Made by a program: the position numbers and the translations under genes. A stretch of DNA of 64,000 nt from contig NC_090023.1 of the NCBI RefSeq assembly GCF_037176765.1, positions 102,642,366 through 102,706,365 of the forward strand, given 5' to 3'. Numbering within the stretch: position 1 is the stretch's first letter; each line of letters starts with the position of its first letter. Below the pieces are notes generated by a model, which was not told the DNA's origin, ran no database searches, and saw nothing but the letters and a program-made list of their open reading frames with translations. Shown here piece after piece: positions 32,751-44,309 of the stretch. This DNA is from Anolis sagrei (taxonomy: Eukaryota > Chordata > Lepidosauria > Squamata > Anolidae).

Positions 32751-35700
32751 TTAGTATCCATTTCTTTTGTAAAACTTGGCTCTTGCAACAACATCATTGG
32801 CATAATCATTCTTTGTTGTGCCTATATCCATTCGGTCATAACTCCGGACATTTTTAACACCTGCATTGTAGGCTGAAATTCCACCTATGGGTGAAATAAT
32901 TTAAGACCGTATGACATAATCTGTTTAATGGGTGATTGAAATTAGCACTAAACAAAGACATAGGCCTTGCTCTTCAACATTTTGATGCCTTATGGATATA
33001 CAGAAATAGTTGGTACTGAGGTCAAAAGGACTTCCTTCTATATACAGAGGAACACAGTTACATCTGACATCAGTTGCTAATAAAACAGCTTGTCTATCTA
33101 TCCTTATCAGTATATGAAATAATATTATGTGATATGATACCTGACTGCATTTAACTGCACAGGCTATATTACTCCATATATACCACTCATCCCTCCACAT
33201 TTGCTGGGCTCAGAAGTGCAGCAAACCTATGAAAGTGGGAAAACTGCAAATTAATTTTCATTAATTCGCGAGAACACTTCTATAGGAGTCTCTGGATCTT
33301 CAAGTGTGACTCTATGGTTAACCTCCTGTGGATATCCTAGAAATTCTTAAGTGGATATTGGTCATAGGGGTGTACTGGAGGACCTAGAGTTTCCTAGCGA
33401 AACTATGTTAATCACATTTGCGAAAACCCAAATGCTCCATGGTTGTGAAGCCGCGGCTCCTGCAAATCCTGGGAATTGGCCAAAGCTGATCTCTATGGTG
33501 CATATAAACACCACTCAAGCTTTGTTCCTGAGCTTGATATGTGCTCAGCTCCACTTTTGAATTGCTTCCTCCTCTACCACATTCATTCTACATTCCCCGG
33601 TCAGTGTAGATTTACCCCTGTTTTCCCTTCCTTGCTAAGAGGGAAAGCTTAGGGTGGGAGGGGGATTGACATTTTAAAAAACCCCTCTGGCTTTGTTTGG
33701 ATTCCCATTTTTTTATAATAAAATGTTTTGGGAAAAGTAGCTTCATACCTTTGAGCTGTTGTTCCTTAGTCCACTGTGGAAATTTTTTTTCAATCTCCTT
33801 GATCAGAGAACGCAGAATGCTGGTAGCCTGGGTCATATGTTCCTCACTGTCCCATGTGCCCGTGGGTTTATGAAATTGTTTGTCAACCTTTTTAAAAAAA
33901 AGAATTTCAGTTAGTTGTTTTACATAAGGGAGAGGCAAGAAAAAGGTCCCTGTACCAAGGAGATTGCAGTCAAAATATTGACAATCGGGAAGATGACCAA
34001 AAGAAGGGAAAAGGGGGTAGTTCTTAGAGCTGTTGCAATTGTATAAGGCTTTATTTGACTTGGGGGTAATTATCCTTTGGACTTTGACATGATGAGGCCA
34101 AGGTTGTGAATTCCCATTCAGCCATAAAAATCCATTGGGTCACCCTGAGTAAGTCACACACCCTTAGCCCCAGAAAATGTTCATGATAGGGTCACTTATT
34201 GGAAGGCACACGACAATGACAATGGTTCTTTACTTCAATAAAATGCTTGGAAATGGGGCTTAGGTTTTTATGTATCTATCATAGAACTGAAATCACATAA
34301 GATTGCAGTATGTTTTAAAGCAGTTGCACTGTATTGCTTACTCACACTCGGACTCAGCCTCTGATACTGAGTACGAGTGTGAGTACTGGGTACTGCTGCC
34401 AAGTCACGTTAGATTGCTGTCTTTGCATGTGTGTGGTTTAGGTAGAAGATACCTAACTGCAAGAATTAATATTTATCTCTTGTATGTAATATTGATTTGT
34501 GACCCAGCATTCCTTTCAGAGCTTGATCCTATCTTCTGCAGCAATGATGACCATCCCTCTTAGCTTCATCTTATCTTTAATTCTTACAAGCAGCCTCTGC
34601 ATGCCTGCCTCTAGGATGTTTATGAAAACATTGGTGAGCATAGGCAAGAGATCCATCACACACCCCTTATCTCCACTTCCAAAAGAATAGTAATTACTTA
34701 TCAAATATAACACCTTTACCTGCATCAAACCAAATCCATTTCCATGGTCACCCCAGCCATTCTTCAGGAGAGTCCCAGCATGAGATTCTCGGGAGATTAT
34801 AGCAGCAATTATAGCTGCATCAATACCTGTTTTTCTACTGACATTCATAATTTTTGTCTTATATTTCTCCAGATTCTTTAGATCTCTCTCTGCAATTTTT
34901 TCTGAAGCTGGAACCCCTTATGGGAAAAAGAGGATTTAAAAAAGTAATTTGCACTTGTTTGCAGGTAATATTTTATGGTAAGCTTATAGAAAGTCCACAA
35001 TCCAGTTTCAATTGGATATAAAAGCCTATCTCCATCAAAAGAAAGCTGTGTCCAAGGATAATTATTGTCATACAACATTAGTAATACAATATAATAATAC
35101 TAATAATAATACAATATAATAATATAATAGTTATATATTTGATATTACATGTAATATTACTAATAATATTTCAGTATAATAGTATAGTACAATATAGTGA
35201 TATATAATACTAATATTGTAATATGCTAACAATATAATATATGCACATATAACTTGTAAGCCACTTTGAGTTCCCTTTGGGGTGAGAAGGGCGGGATATA
35301 AATGTTGTAAATAAATAAATACATGCATAAATATTTGCACCAATTGCATATGTGAAATCATGTTTCTATACCTTGGCATCTCTCATTCTCTAAAGCAGTG
35401 TTTCTCAACCTGGGGGTCGGGACACCTGGGGGGGTCACAAGGGGATGTCAGAGGGGTCCCCGAAGACCATCAGAATATACAATATTTTTTGTTGGTCATG
35501 GGGTCAAGTTTGACCCAATTCTATCATTGGTGGGGTTCAGAATGCCCTTTGATTTTAGGTGAACTATAAATTCCAGCAACTACAACTCCCAAATATCAAG
35601 CTCTATTTTCCCCAAACTCCTCCAGAGTTCACATTTGCACATATTGAGTGTTCGTGCCAAGTTTGGTCCAGATCCATCATTGTTTGAGTCCACAGTGCTC

Positions 35701-38700
35701 TCTGGATTTAGGTGAACTACAACTCCCAAACTCAAGGTCAATGCCCACCAAGCCGTTCTGGCATTTTCTGTTGGTCATGTGTGGCGAGGTCTGATTCAGT
35801 TCCTTCATTGGTGGAGTTCAGAATGCTCTTTGATTGTAGACGAACTATAAATCCCAGCAACTACAACTCCCAAATGACAAAATCCATCCCCGCCCCAACC
35901 CCACCAGTATTCAAATTTGGGCGTATTGAGTATTTGTGCCAAATTTGGTCCAGTAAATAAAAATCCATCCTGCATATCAGATATTTACAGTACGATTCAT
36001 AACAGTAGCAAAATTACAGTTATGAAGTAGCAACAAAAATGTTATGGTTGGGGGTCACCACAACATAAGGAACTGTATTAAGGGGTCGCGGCATTAGGTA
36101 GGTTGAGAACCACTGCTCTAAGGCCAGCTCTGCTATTAGGCAACAATTGCAGTCACAATGTAACATACTGATCTTTCCACCTGCTTTGGGAGATGTTTCA
36201 GAACACACAAGCATTCAAAAGGGCAATTTTTTAGAAATGCTCAGATCCCTTAAAGAATCCTCTTCACTATAAAGCCATTGATCATCAGTTACTTTGTTAG
36301 AAAGTATCAACAAGAGGAAAGGAGGTGGAGAGGAAACCTGCCTCTGTTCCAGTTGCATTGTCCTCTCCCTGTTTGTCTGAATACACATGATAAAATATTG
36401 TAATGTAATTGTAGTAAAATAGAGAGAGACAATAACAAGTGTGCCAATGTACAGTCTTAGATTTGGTTTCATCCTGCTGGGAGCAAACTGAACAAAAGAG
36501 ACAGTGTGGTGTAGCGGTTTGAGGGTTAAGATTACAACTTTGGAGATCAGGGTTTGAATCTTCACTTGGTCAAGAAACTCACTGGGTGACCTTGGGCAAG
36601 TCATACTCTCTCAGCCTCATGTGAAGGCAATGGCAAATCTCTTCTGAAGAAATCTTGCCAAGAAAACCCCTGTGACAGGGTCACCTCATGGCAGGCATAT
36701 CCAAAGTCTAGCCTGCGGGCCAATTGTTCAAATTTACACTGGCCCTCTCTCTCCAGGCCTCCCTCCCTTTCTTGACTTCCTTTCTCTCTTTATTCATTTG
36801 TTCCTTCTTGGGGATCAGGGGCCTGGAAAAGATGGGCTCATCCGGAGGAGAGAAAGAGAGATGGGGGCCTCTTGCGTCCCCCACGATTACGCATTGCCTT
36901 CTTCTCATTTAGCTCCAGCCTCGAGCATCCCATCTCAGTAACCCCCTTTCCCCCTCTCTCTTCCCCCACATCTTTTTCTGTATTTCTTTGCAAAGGAAGG
37001 CTCCCCAATTGCCTTGCTTGCCCCAGGCGCCCACTGCTACTGCTGGACGAGTGTTTGTCTGGCTTCCCTCCCTCCCTTCTCCACCCAGCCTTCATTCTGT
37101 GTTATGCGCTGTGATTTCCAAAAAGTCTGCCCTTTGCTGCAGCTCCTCCCTTGGGAAGAAAATAGGAGAGCCAGGCAGCAATTATATTGCCCCACCCGCC
37201 ACAATCAAAGCCCTCCTGACAGATACCCATGCTGCCTCTGCTGAAAAACCTCCAGAGAAGGAGACTCCACCAGACTCTGAGGCAGAATATGGCATTGTCT
37301 GAAATGACTTGAAGGCACACAACAAATAGTGTAATTATTTACTTCTTATCATCCAGACCTGAACCTATAGTTTGAGTCAAAGTTATTTCATGGACTGAAT
37401 CACAACAAGTCTTGCTACTGTCAGAGAGGAGATAAAATTTGAGGCTTTAGGCCCTTCTACACTTCCATATAAAATCCAGATGATCTGCTTTGAACTGGAT
37501 TATGTGCAGTGTAGACTCATATAATCCAGTTCAAAACATATAATGTGGATTATCTGCTTTGATAATTTGGATTATATGGCTGTGTAGAAGGGGCCTTAGT
37601 AATTCTGATTGAGCCAATTAAAGGGAAACTCCCATATGTCTTGAAGGCTTTGAACATCTGATCACATTATCAATGTTGCTGTTCTCCCCATGTCAGTATA
37701 TACACTGAAGCATATAATTTCTTGATTACTTTTGTCCTAAATCTTTCCCTAAAGTTAGCACTTTGTTCTCTTTTATAGAGTGTATAACTTTTGCTTTTAG
37801 AATATTCTTAATTAATAATATACATGATGGAGCACCAGTCCATTAACAAAATTACTGCAGCATCCAATCCTAAAAGTAATAATCTTACCACCATAACTCA
37901 GGCCTTCTTGCTTTCCAGTTTCAGCGGATGCTCCAGTAGTATCAACATGCATAATGTTGCCATAAGAGTGAGCTAACAAAAATAAAGACAATTATGAAAC
38001 AATGAAGTCAGATAAAAATAGATTACACTTGACTACCTCTTGTGAGAGGAAGTGCTAAATGTGCTAAAAAAATACATGCTTGCTGATTAAACTGTACTTC
38101 TAAGGCAGTATATAGATCCATTATTAATTTCATCATCTAGCTTGGTGGAAACATATGTTGATCCATACCATCTATGTAATTAATTTTGCTTTCTTAGAAG
38201 GAATAAAGTAACATACCCAAATTCTAGCCATCTTTCCAATTGGAAGATTTGAGTCTAAAACTAATTTCTGTTTCCATCAAGAATATTAAATTAGCTTCTA
38301 AATGACATGAGTCCTTAGATAAATAATCTTACTTCAGTTCGGACTAGCAGTTGGATTAATTCCTTAATACTGTATTTCTTCAATTCTCAGGTGCACTTTC
38401 CCCCTATATAAACATATCTAAAAATGGTGTGTGTCTTAGAACTGCAGATGTACGTTATGTATTTTTGTTGTTGTTGGTACTCAAATTCTGGTGTGCCTTA
38501 CAATCGATGGCATACTACAATTGAAGAAATACGGTACTTTTAGAATTTTCTTGCAAGGTGCTGCTGCCCGGATCTGAGATCTAGATCTCAAACTTGATGA
38601 TAAAAAAAAAATCAACCTTAGTACCAAAAGGGTTACGAGTCAGTTTTTGGTCAACTTTAGATTTGGTTTGGTTATTTGGGGTGCTGATTCAGTTTCTAGT

Positions 38701-39355
38701 TTCTGAAACAGAAGATATGCCATCCAGGAGCCGCCATCTGCTCGCCCACAGAAAACCATATTGAATAATCTAGAGCTGATGTGATAGTAGTCAGCCTCTC
38801 CCCGCCCAACATGATTGTTGCCTTGGCACTATAAGACGGTTTCACGAGACCAGTCACTCTCATTGGCGCATGATTTTGAGGCAACAGTGTAGTAATGGTG
38901 AAGCCATGGACCATATTTTCGTTCTTGTGGACCACTGGTGGTCCATGAACCACAGGTTGGGAACCACTTCACTAGATGGTCCCAGTGACTAAAATTTGAT
39001 AATAACACCTTTGTTGGGGAATTTGATAGGAAATTTCCCACCCCCAAAACATTACAAAAAACTTATAGAGGGGGAAAGCATTAATGCAAAGGACACTGAA
39101 TACAAGAGGACTTCCTGGTAAGTTGGAAAGAATGACAACAACTCGACAACAGAAACAAATATTAATTATTACCAAACCACAACACGTTGTGACTGATTTA
39201 TCATGTGTTTTACTATATGATTCCTCCTAACTGGAGCAAATCATTGCCTTACGCCTTTGTTTGGAAACCACATGTACACTGTTGTAGATAAAATAATTAA
39301 AAGCACTCTTAAGCATTAAAATACATCAAATTATTGTAAAATACATACCTGCCAT
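32751..39355 (-). CDS. LYG2: Goose-type (g-type) lysozyme, leaderless and cysteine-free
   Basis: Five coding exons on the minus strand: 39349-39355 (ATGGCAG), 37889-37972, 34720-34916, 33749-33887 and 32751-32884. Phase is kept throughout, giving 186 residues. The enzyme family cleaves the MurNAc-GlcNAc bond of peptidoglycan. Conserved blocks: HVDTTGAS (11-18), [14 protein letters not shown] (68-81) with catalytic Glu74, [16 protein letters not shown] (84-99) with Asp87 and Asp98, [31 protein letters not shown] and [14 protein letters not shown]. An in-frame TAG lies 18 bases before the ATG, and the start MAAHSYGNI has no signal peptide. All four cysteines of goose/chicken lysozyme G (4, 18, 29, 60) are replaced (Ser5, Ala19, Gly30, Gly61), and no other cysteine is present. 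This matches the cytosolic fish type, not the secreted avian type. Symbol LYG2 rests on position next to MRPL30; LYG1 is the alternative. Confidence 0.9.
34090..34225 (+). mobile_element. Decayed tRNA/MIR-like SINE
   Basis: GGGTCACCCTGAGTAAGTCA and GGGTCACTTATTGGAAGGCA match the body of the SINE at 36498-36695. The head is lost. Confidence 0.5.
35080..35240. repeat. AT-rich low-complexity tract
   Basis: Irregular ATAATA/TAATAT units, resembling the tract in LIPT1 intron 1. It sits directly 5' of an L2 tail. Confidence 0.6.
35257..35321 (+). mobile_element. L2 3' tail
   Basis: AAGCCACTTTGAGTTCCC, then GAGAAGGGCGGGATATAAAT and AAATAAATAAAT. It is a terminal scrap only. Confidence 0.65.
35396..36115. 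mobile_element. hAT non-autonomous element, family 2 (720 bp)
   Basis: Ends CAGTGTTTCTCAACCTGG and TAGGTTGAGAACCACTG, flanked by 8-bp CTCTAAAG (35388-35395) and CTCTAAGG (36116-36123). The interior consists of tandem internal units with TTGGTGGGGTTCAGAATG and CAACTACAACTCCCAAA. It resembles Charlie/OposCharlie-type hAT elements. A second copy in the opposite orientation is at 47011-47696. It has no coding capacity. Confidence 0.85.
36498..36695 (+). mobile_element. tRNA-derived MIR-like SINE
   Basis: Head GTGTGGTGTAGCGGTTTGAG, B-box-like GGGTTTGAATC, body GGTGACCTTGGGCAAGTCA and AAATCTTGCCAAGAAAACCC. Full-length in appearance. Same family as the split copy at 7700-8515. Confidence 0.7.
36700..37200. 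other. CT-rich intronic stretch, unassigned
   Basis: A pyrimidine-rich block (CCTCCCTCCC, TCTCTCTTCC) within lysozyme intron 2. The open frames on both strands are low-complexity, and no family was recognised. A short CR1-like piece follows at 37203-37300. Confidence 0.3.
37450..37595. mobile_element. Harbinger-like MITE
   Basis: Palindrome with ends GCCCTTCTACAC and GTGTAGAAGGGGCC and a 3-bp TTA duplication (37447-37449, 37596-37598). Confidence 0.7.
38370..38534. mobile_element. Tc1/mariner-like MITE (165 bp)
   Basis: Inverted ends CTGTATTTCTTCAATT and AATTGAAGAAATACGG (one mismatch as a pair) flanked by TA on both sides (38368-38369, 38535-38536). It lies in lysozyme intron 1. Confidence 0.75.
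38617..38969. mobile_element. hAT family 1, one end truncated
   Basis: Shares ACCAAAAGGGTTACGA and CACAGGTTGGGAACCAC with the element at 7927-8488. The left terminal repeat is missing. Confidence 0.7.
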
Positions 39356-39419
39356 GACTCCTTGAAGTTTCTAGTCTCTCTTGGAACTGTAACTGGAAAA
39401 AGAAAAGAAACAGTCCAGC

Positions 39420-41637
39420 TTCACTTTCAGTATCAGTTTCCTTCCTGGTTGCTTGGTGGCTTATTTATGGTCCTGGTAGTTGAGCAATTTGGGAAAATTG
39501 CATCAAAAGGGGAGTCGCTGACATTCCTTGATGGGTGGGATCACCACAGAAATAATACAACTACTTGACTCCTTATAATAACTTGGCATAATCCTTTGGA
39601 GTTAATTATGTCATGTTAATCCTCAATCAGAGCAATATTTTGGTTCTCAGATTATTTGTTTGACTGTAAAAATGCCTAATTGTCTATTCTCTTCACTGAA
39701 AAATTACAGCTATGTAATTCATACCACTGAAAATTACATTAACATTAGAGGTCTCTAGTTATTTTATCAAAAAATAGATCCAAACATTATGAATTGTGGT
39801 ATGCAACTCCATGGAGACATACAGCAAGCCCACACTGACTTTTCCTTTTGCCCTATAGTAACATTTTTCATGAATTTCCCCTGGAATGTTGTGACACTGC
39901 ACCCCAGATCTCAGGAAGCAGCTTCGTGATTATCATAATCCTCTCACAACAGGCTCACACAAGAGTGTCTGTTACGTAGGTATTCATAAATATTTGATTG
40001 TTTAGGAGAAATTAAAGTTTTCTTTTAAAAGCAAGCAGAAATTATAGTTTTTATATACCTGAACACATTGTGGAACTGTATTTAAAATTAAGTTTTTCTT
40101 ATGAAGTTTAACCTGGGGAGTCTAATTCTGATGTCAGTTTTGGTGGACTGCATCATCTTCATGGCGAAAATCTTTTTTCTTTTAATAATGTTTTATTATC
40201 CATAAAAGGAAAAACATTTTATTATTTTACATAAAAGTGGGAGAACATTAAGTCTATAGTAAAGTAGGAAACGAAAAAACAAACAAAAAACAAACAAAAA
40301 TCATGTCAAAAATCTTGATCAAACATAAGCAATGTCAAAATTTGATTGCTTCCTCTATGTCAGCTATGGCTGCTATTGCAATGTGAATTGGCAGAAAGGT
40401 AGATAATTATAGTGTGAACACATTATCAAAATTTGGTTGAGATAGTCCTTGCAGTTCTGGAGGAACTCTAATTTTTGCTTTTAATTGGGGATTTGGTTAA
40501 TCAGTTAATATTAGTTAGTAAAATGTGTTTAACCTGAAAAATGGGGGGGGGGGGGAGTGTTGAACCTGTAAACTGTCCCTTTGACAATGAGATTGGTGGA
40601 AAAGGTACCTATCCAGTACCGCTGAACCAGTTTTAGTGGTGCTGGATGGTCGGCACTCCCTCATTCCTCTGCAATGGCCAAGAGGTAGCTGTGAAAATAA
40701 TTCTGGGGCGAATCTGACATATGTCATGCCAGAGTGTCCCCAGAATAACGAGTTAGTGTAGATCCGCCTTTTGTTTAGCTAGGATGTAATGTTAGAAAAG
40801 TGGCAAATGCTCTAGGGTGGAGTTGAAAGTGGCTACAAAAACAAAGGAGTCATTTTCTGAGAAGCAGTCTGAATTTTCATAATCTTGGACATTTTAGACA
40901 TGTACATAAAGCACACGGAAATCTTTCCCCCCATAAGCTCATAATCCTATTCAAGCCATTCTACCTGGCAAAACTTACTTTTTTCTAAATGAAATAACTA
41001 GATATTTGGGGAAAGCTGCACAATGAAGTCTGTCTTATGGCCCTGTCCAAGCATCTAAGAGTATTTTACAACATGTACATTGTTAATATTAGAAACTCTT
41101 GACCCTAGTCAGTGAAAATATTATATACTAGTCATAGTAATAAATAGCATCAGGAGATAGCTTAGTATTAGCAGTGAGCCATAAACGCCACTTCCTCCAA
41201 TATTTGAACGGCAGGCTACATTTGACTAATTCTCGAATGAAACAGCACCAATCATACTAGAGATGGTAGGGCCACTGATAGTACACGGGACCAACCTAGA
41301 GTCACCATCAATTAAAGCTGAAGTACCTGATCACTTTCAGACCAGGAACTGAATGTTTAATGACAGTCCTTACGAGACAACATAGTGGGAAGGATGTCAG
41401 ACCTAGTAATGTTGTGTTGAAGCCACAGCCTGCTAGCAAAGGGGTCTAACTAATCACGAGGGAAGAGTACTTGCTGTCTGTCCACTAATAGCATTGTTTG
41501 AACTAACCATCTTGATTTGGACCTTGAGAGGATGAGGCTTTATGATTGCCTTCTCTATGACCAGCCGATGTTCAGAATCACCTATACTTCTCTTTCCCCA
41601 AGTTACTTCTCCCTATTACTAATAGCAGCAAAGAAAC
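39420..41637. other. Intergenic stretch, no gene recognised
   Basis: AT-rich unique-looking sequence upstream of the lysozyme gene. It contains an A-rich piece (40265-40305) and a G-run at 40542-40556. No second lysozyme exon was found, although mammals carry LYG1 here. Confidence 0.5.
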
Positions 41638-41639
41638 TA

Positions 41640-41748
41640 CAGGCAGTCTCCAAGTTATGAACAAGTTAGGTTCTAAAGCTTTGTTCTTAAGTTGAATTTG
41701 CATGTGAATTGGAACAGGAACATTTTTAAGTGTAACTCCAGTCTAATA

Positions 41749-41787
<39 letters not shown>

Positions 41788-42580
41788 TTTTGATGGCATA
41801 GGGAAGGGTTAACACTCATATGGTGTTTGTTTTGCTGTCTGTGCCCCTGTTCAAAAGTGATTTTACCTCACTTTTTGTCCGTCAGAATTGGATTTTGAAG
41901 AATTTGGCTTGTTGTGGAACCAAGGATTGGTGAGAAAGCTTCAGTGTAGACACCTTTTCCCCATGATAACTCTTTCAGGAATTAATTTCCCTTCCGAGAG
42001 GTGGATTTATTTCACTTCAGATGGTCCTCTGTCATCAACTCCGCTGGGCCGGCCATGTTGTCCGGATGCCTGACCACCGCCTCCCAAAGCAGTTGCTCTA
42101 CTCTGAACTTAAGAACGGAAAACGGAACGTTGGTGGACAGGAAAAGAGATTTAAAGATGGGCTCAAAGCCAACCTTAAAAACTCTGGCATAGACACTGAG
42201 AACTGGGAAGCCCTGGCCCTTGAGCGCTCCAGCTGGAGGTCAGCTGTGACCAGCAGTGCTACAGAATTCGAGAAGGCACAAGTGGAGGGCGAAGGAGAGA
42301 AACGTGCCAGGAGGAAGGTGCGTCAAGCCAACCCCGACCGGGACCGCCTTCCACCTGGAAACCAATGCCCTCACTCTGGGAGAAGATGTGGGTCAAGAAT
42401 AGGGCTCCACAGCCACCTACGAACCCACAAGGAAACACATAATGGAAGACCATCTTACTCGTCCAACGAGGGATCGCCTAACTAAGTAAATAAGTAAGTA
42501 TTTCACTTCCTGTTGTCTAACCCCTGTTCTTAATTAGGAGTCATTTGTAAATGTGATGTTTGTAACCTGGGGACTGCCTG
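41640..42580. mobile_element. Tc1/mariner-Tigger-like element, interrupted
   Basis: Ends CAGGCAGTCTCCAAGTTATG and TTGTAACCTGGGGACTGCCTG form inverted repeats flanked by TA (41638-41639, 42581-42582). It is about 450 bp without the LINE at 42019-42498, and contains a CT/GT microsatellite near 41749-41789. It encodes no transposase. Confidence 0.8.
42019..42498 (+). mobile_element. LINE 3' fragment with C-terminal zinc-finger-like tail
   Basis: The plus-strand frame 42021-42485 reads LRWAGHVVRMPDHRLPKQLL, then DTENWEALALERSSWRSAV, then CPHSGRRCGSRIGLHSHLRTH, the end of a non-LTR retrotransposon ORF2. The tail is TAAGTAAATAAGTAAG. A perfect 11-bp duplication TATTTCACTTC flanks it (42008-42018, 42499-42509). 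The C2H2-like finger has serine where related tails have the second cysteine. Clade uncertain (Vingi, I or RTE-related). Confidence 0.75.
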
Positions 42581-42725
42581 TACTACAGTATTGTGGCTAA
42601 AGCAGGATTGGAAAGGGGAAGATAAATTAAAACCAAGTCACCTCCCAGCAAACATGATGTTTTCCCCAACTTTTCTGATAAGTAGAATACACAAACCCAG
42701 ACTACTAGTGCAATGATACCATTTT

Positions 42726-42812
42726 GTAAATCGCCCTAGGGCTGAGTCGCCCTAGGACTGAGAACGGCGGTCTACAAGTGCAGTAAATAAATAAATAAAT
42801 AAATAAATAAAA
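42726..42812 (+). mobile_element. L2 3' tail
   Basis: GTCGCCCTAGGACTGAGAAC, GGCGGTCTACAAGTGCAG and AAATAAATAAAT repeats mark the L2 terminus, the same subfamily as the minus-strand copy at 12927. Confidence 0.7.
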
Positions 42813-43028
42813 TCTGCGGAGATATGTACCTATTTAAAAAATAATATGAATCGCCTTCTTACATTCATATTTTTTTGAGAATTTATTAGTAATAAATGTT
42901 GATGCTTGCAGATAGCTATAAAATAAAATGCATTGTACAGCTTTTCACAGGTTGTTATTTAACTTAGAAAAAAGAAAGTAAGCTTCGCCAGACAGAATGG
43001 CATAAATAGGATTATAAGTTATGTAGAA

Positions 43029-43164
43029 CAGTGGTTCTCGATCTGTGGGTCCCCAGATGCTTTTGGCCTTCAACTCCCAGAAATCCTAACAGCTGGTAAA
43101 CTGGCTGGGATTTCTGGGAGTTGTACGCCAAAACACCTGAGGACCCACAGGTTGGGAACCAATG
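43029..43164. mobile_element. hAT MITE, palindromic family
   Basis: Ends CAGTGGTTCTCGATCTGTGG and CACAGGTTGGGAACCAATG, with a perfect 8-bp ATGTAGAA duplication (43021-43028, 43165-43172). Confidence 0.85.
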
Positions 43165-44055
43165 ATGTAGAAAAATACATCAATGTGCTTAATGTATAGG
43201 TTTAAAATTTTCAAGATTATGAAAATTCAGGGTGCGTCTCAGAAAATGAATCATTTGTTTTGGCAGCCACTTTCAACATCACCCAAGAGCATTTGCCAAT
43301 TTTCTAACATTGAACCCTGACTAAACAAAGGGCGTATCTACACTGACCAGATCTGACTAGAATGTTTTCCAAAGCAATCCCCCTGACCACTGCAAAGGAG
43401 GGAAGGAGTCCTGGCCGCCCAGTGACAACAATTCCAGTTCAACAACACTGGATAGCCACCCTTACCGTCCTCTACCCCTTGACAATCTGGGTGTATCATT
43501 GACTTTCCTTGGGTTCTCCTTTGATGGAAAATATAGCTCCATATCTAACCCCATATGAGGTTACGATAATAGCATGGTCACAAGACCATGGCTACTCTGT
43601 AAGGTTGTTGATTTGAGTGATTGTAGGGTCAATAGAACTCCCGTTACAAATAGAAATAAGTAATCATTGTGTGTGTGTACTAATTGAGTCTGAATATACA
43701 GTTACCCTCCAAGATCTTAGTGTGAAATGTGAACTGGTTGTTTAAAGAAAAATGTTCCCTATTATAAAAACACATCAGAATCAAAATAGATTTATCTTCT
43801 AGAGTGTTATTTGTGTAGCAGAGAAATAACTGATCTATGCCTGCATCACAATACTATCCAGAGTGTATATGTCATATTTTGATTATAATCTAAGGTAGGC
43901 ATTTTATCGCTGCAGGGCAGTTTACACATTCTGTTTCTGCATGAACAGAGTCATCAAGTGGCAGAATTTTGAACTGCATCACTTTGAACTAGAGGCTGTC
44001 AATTAAGACTCCGTGTAGATGGGGTACATTGCACCAATGACATTCTTCTTCCTAT

Positions 44056-44309
44056 GGAGACGCTGGTGGCGTAATGGGTTCAACCCTTGTACCGTCAGGA
44101 CTTCTGACTGAAAGGTCAGCAGTTCGAATCTGGGGAGTGGTGTGAGCTCCTGCCTGTCAGCTCCAGCTTCTCATGCGGGGACATGAGAGAAGCCTCCCAC
44201 AGGATGATAAAATATCTGGGCGTCCCCTGGACAACATCCTTGCAGACCGCCAATCTTCTCACACCAGAAGTGACTTGCAGTTTCTCAAGTCGCTCCTGAC
44301 ACGAAAAAA
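44056..44309 (+). mobile_element. tRNA-derived SINE (type A), full length
   Basis: Head CTGGTGGCGTAATGGGTTCA, B box AGCAGTTCGAATCTGGGG, body GCGTCCCCTGGACAACATCC and CTCAAGTCGCTCCTGACACG, ending in an A-run. The best preserved of the three copies. Confidence 0.85.

Noticed and set aside
33612-33938. Extra sequence beyond lysozyme exon 4 in the same open frame
   Set aside because: A consensus donor at 33748 with correct phase to the GISAYNAG exon shows the rest is intron.
36838-37302. Overlapping frames of 80-104 codons on both strands
   Set aside because: Pyrimidine-rich low complexity inside a lysozyme intron, without splice or codon support.
42021-42485. Zinc-finger protein gene
   Set aside because: The finger-like end belongs to a LINE fragment with an 11-bp target duplication and a TAAGTAAATAAG tail.
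44090-44130. tRNA gene suggested by A and B boxes (also at 2610, 17950, 61625)
   Set aside because: The boxes are followed by SINE bodies and no cloverleaf closes; these are SINE heads.
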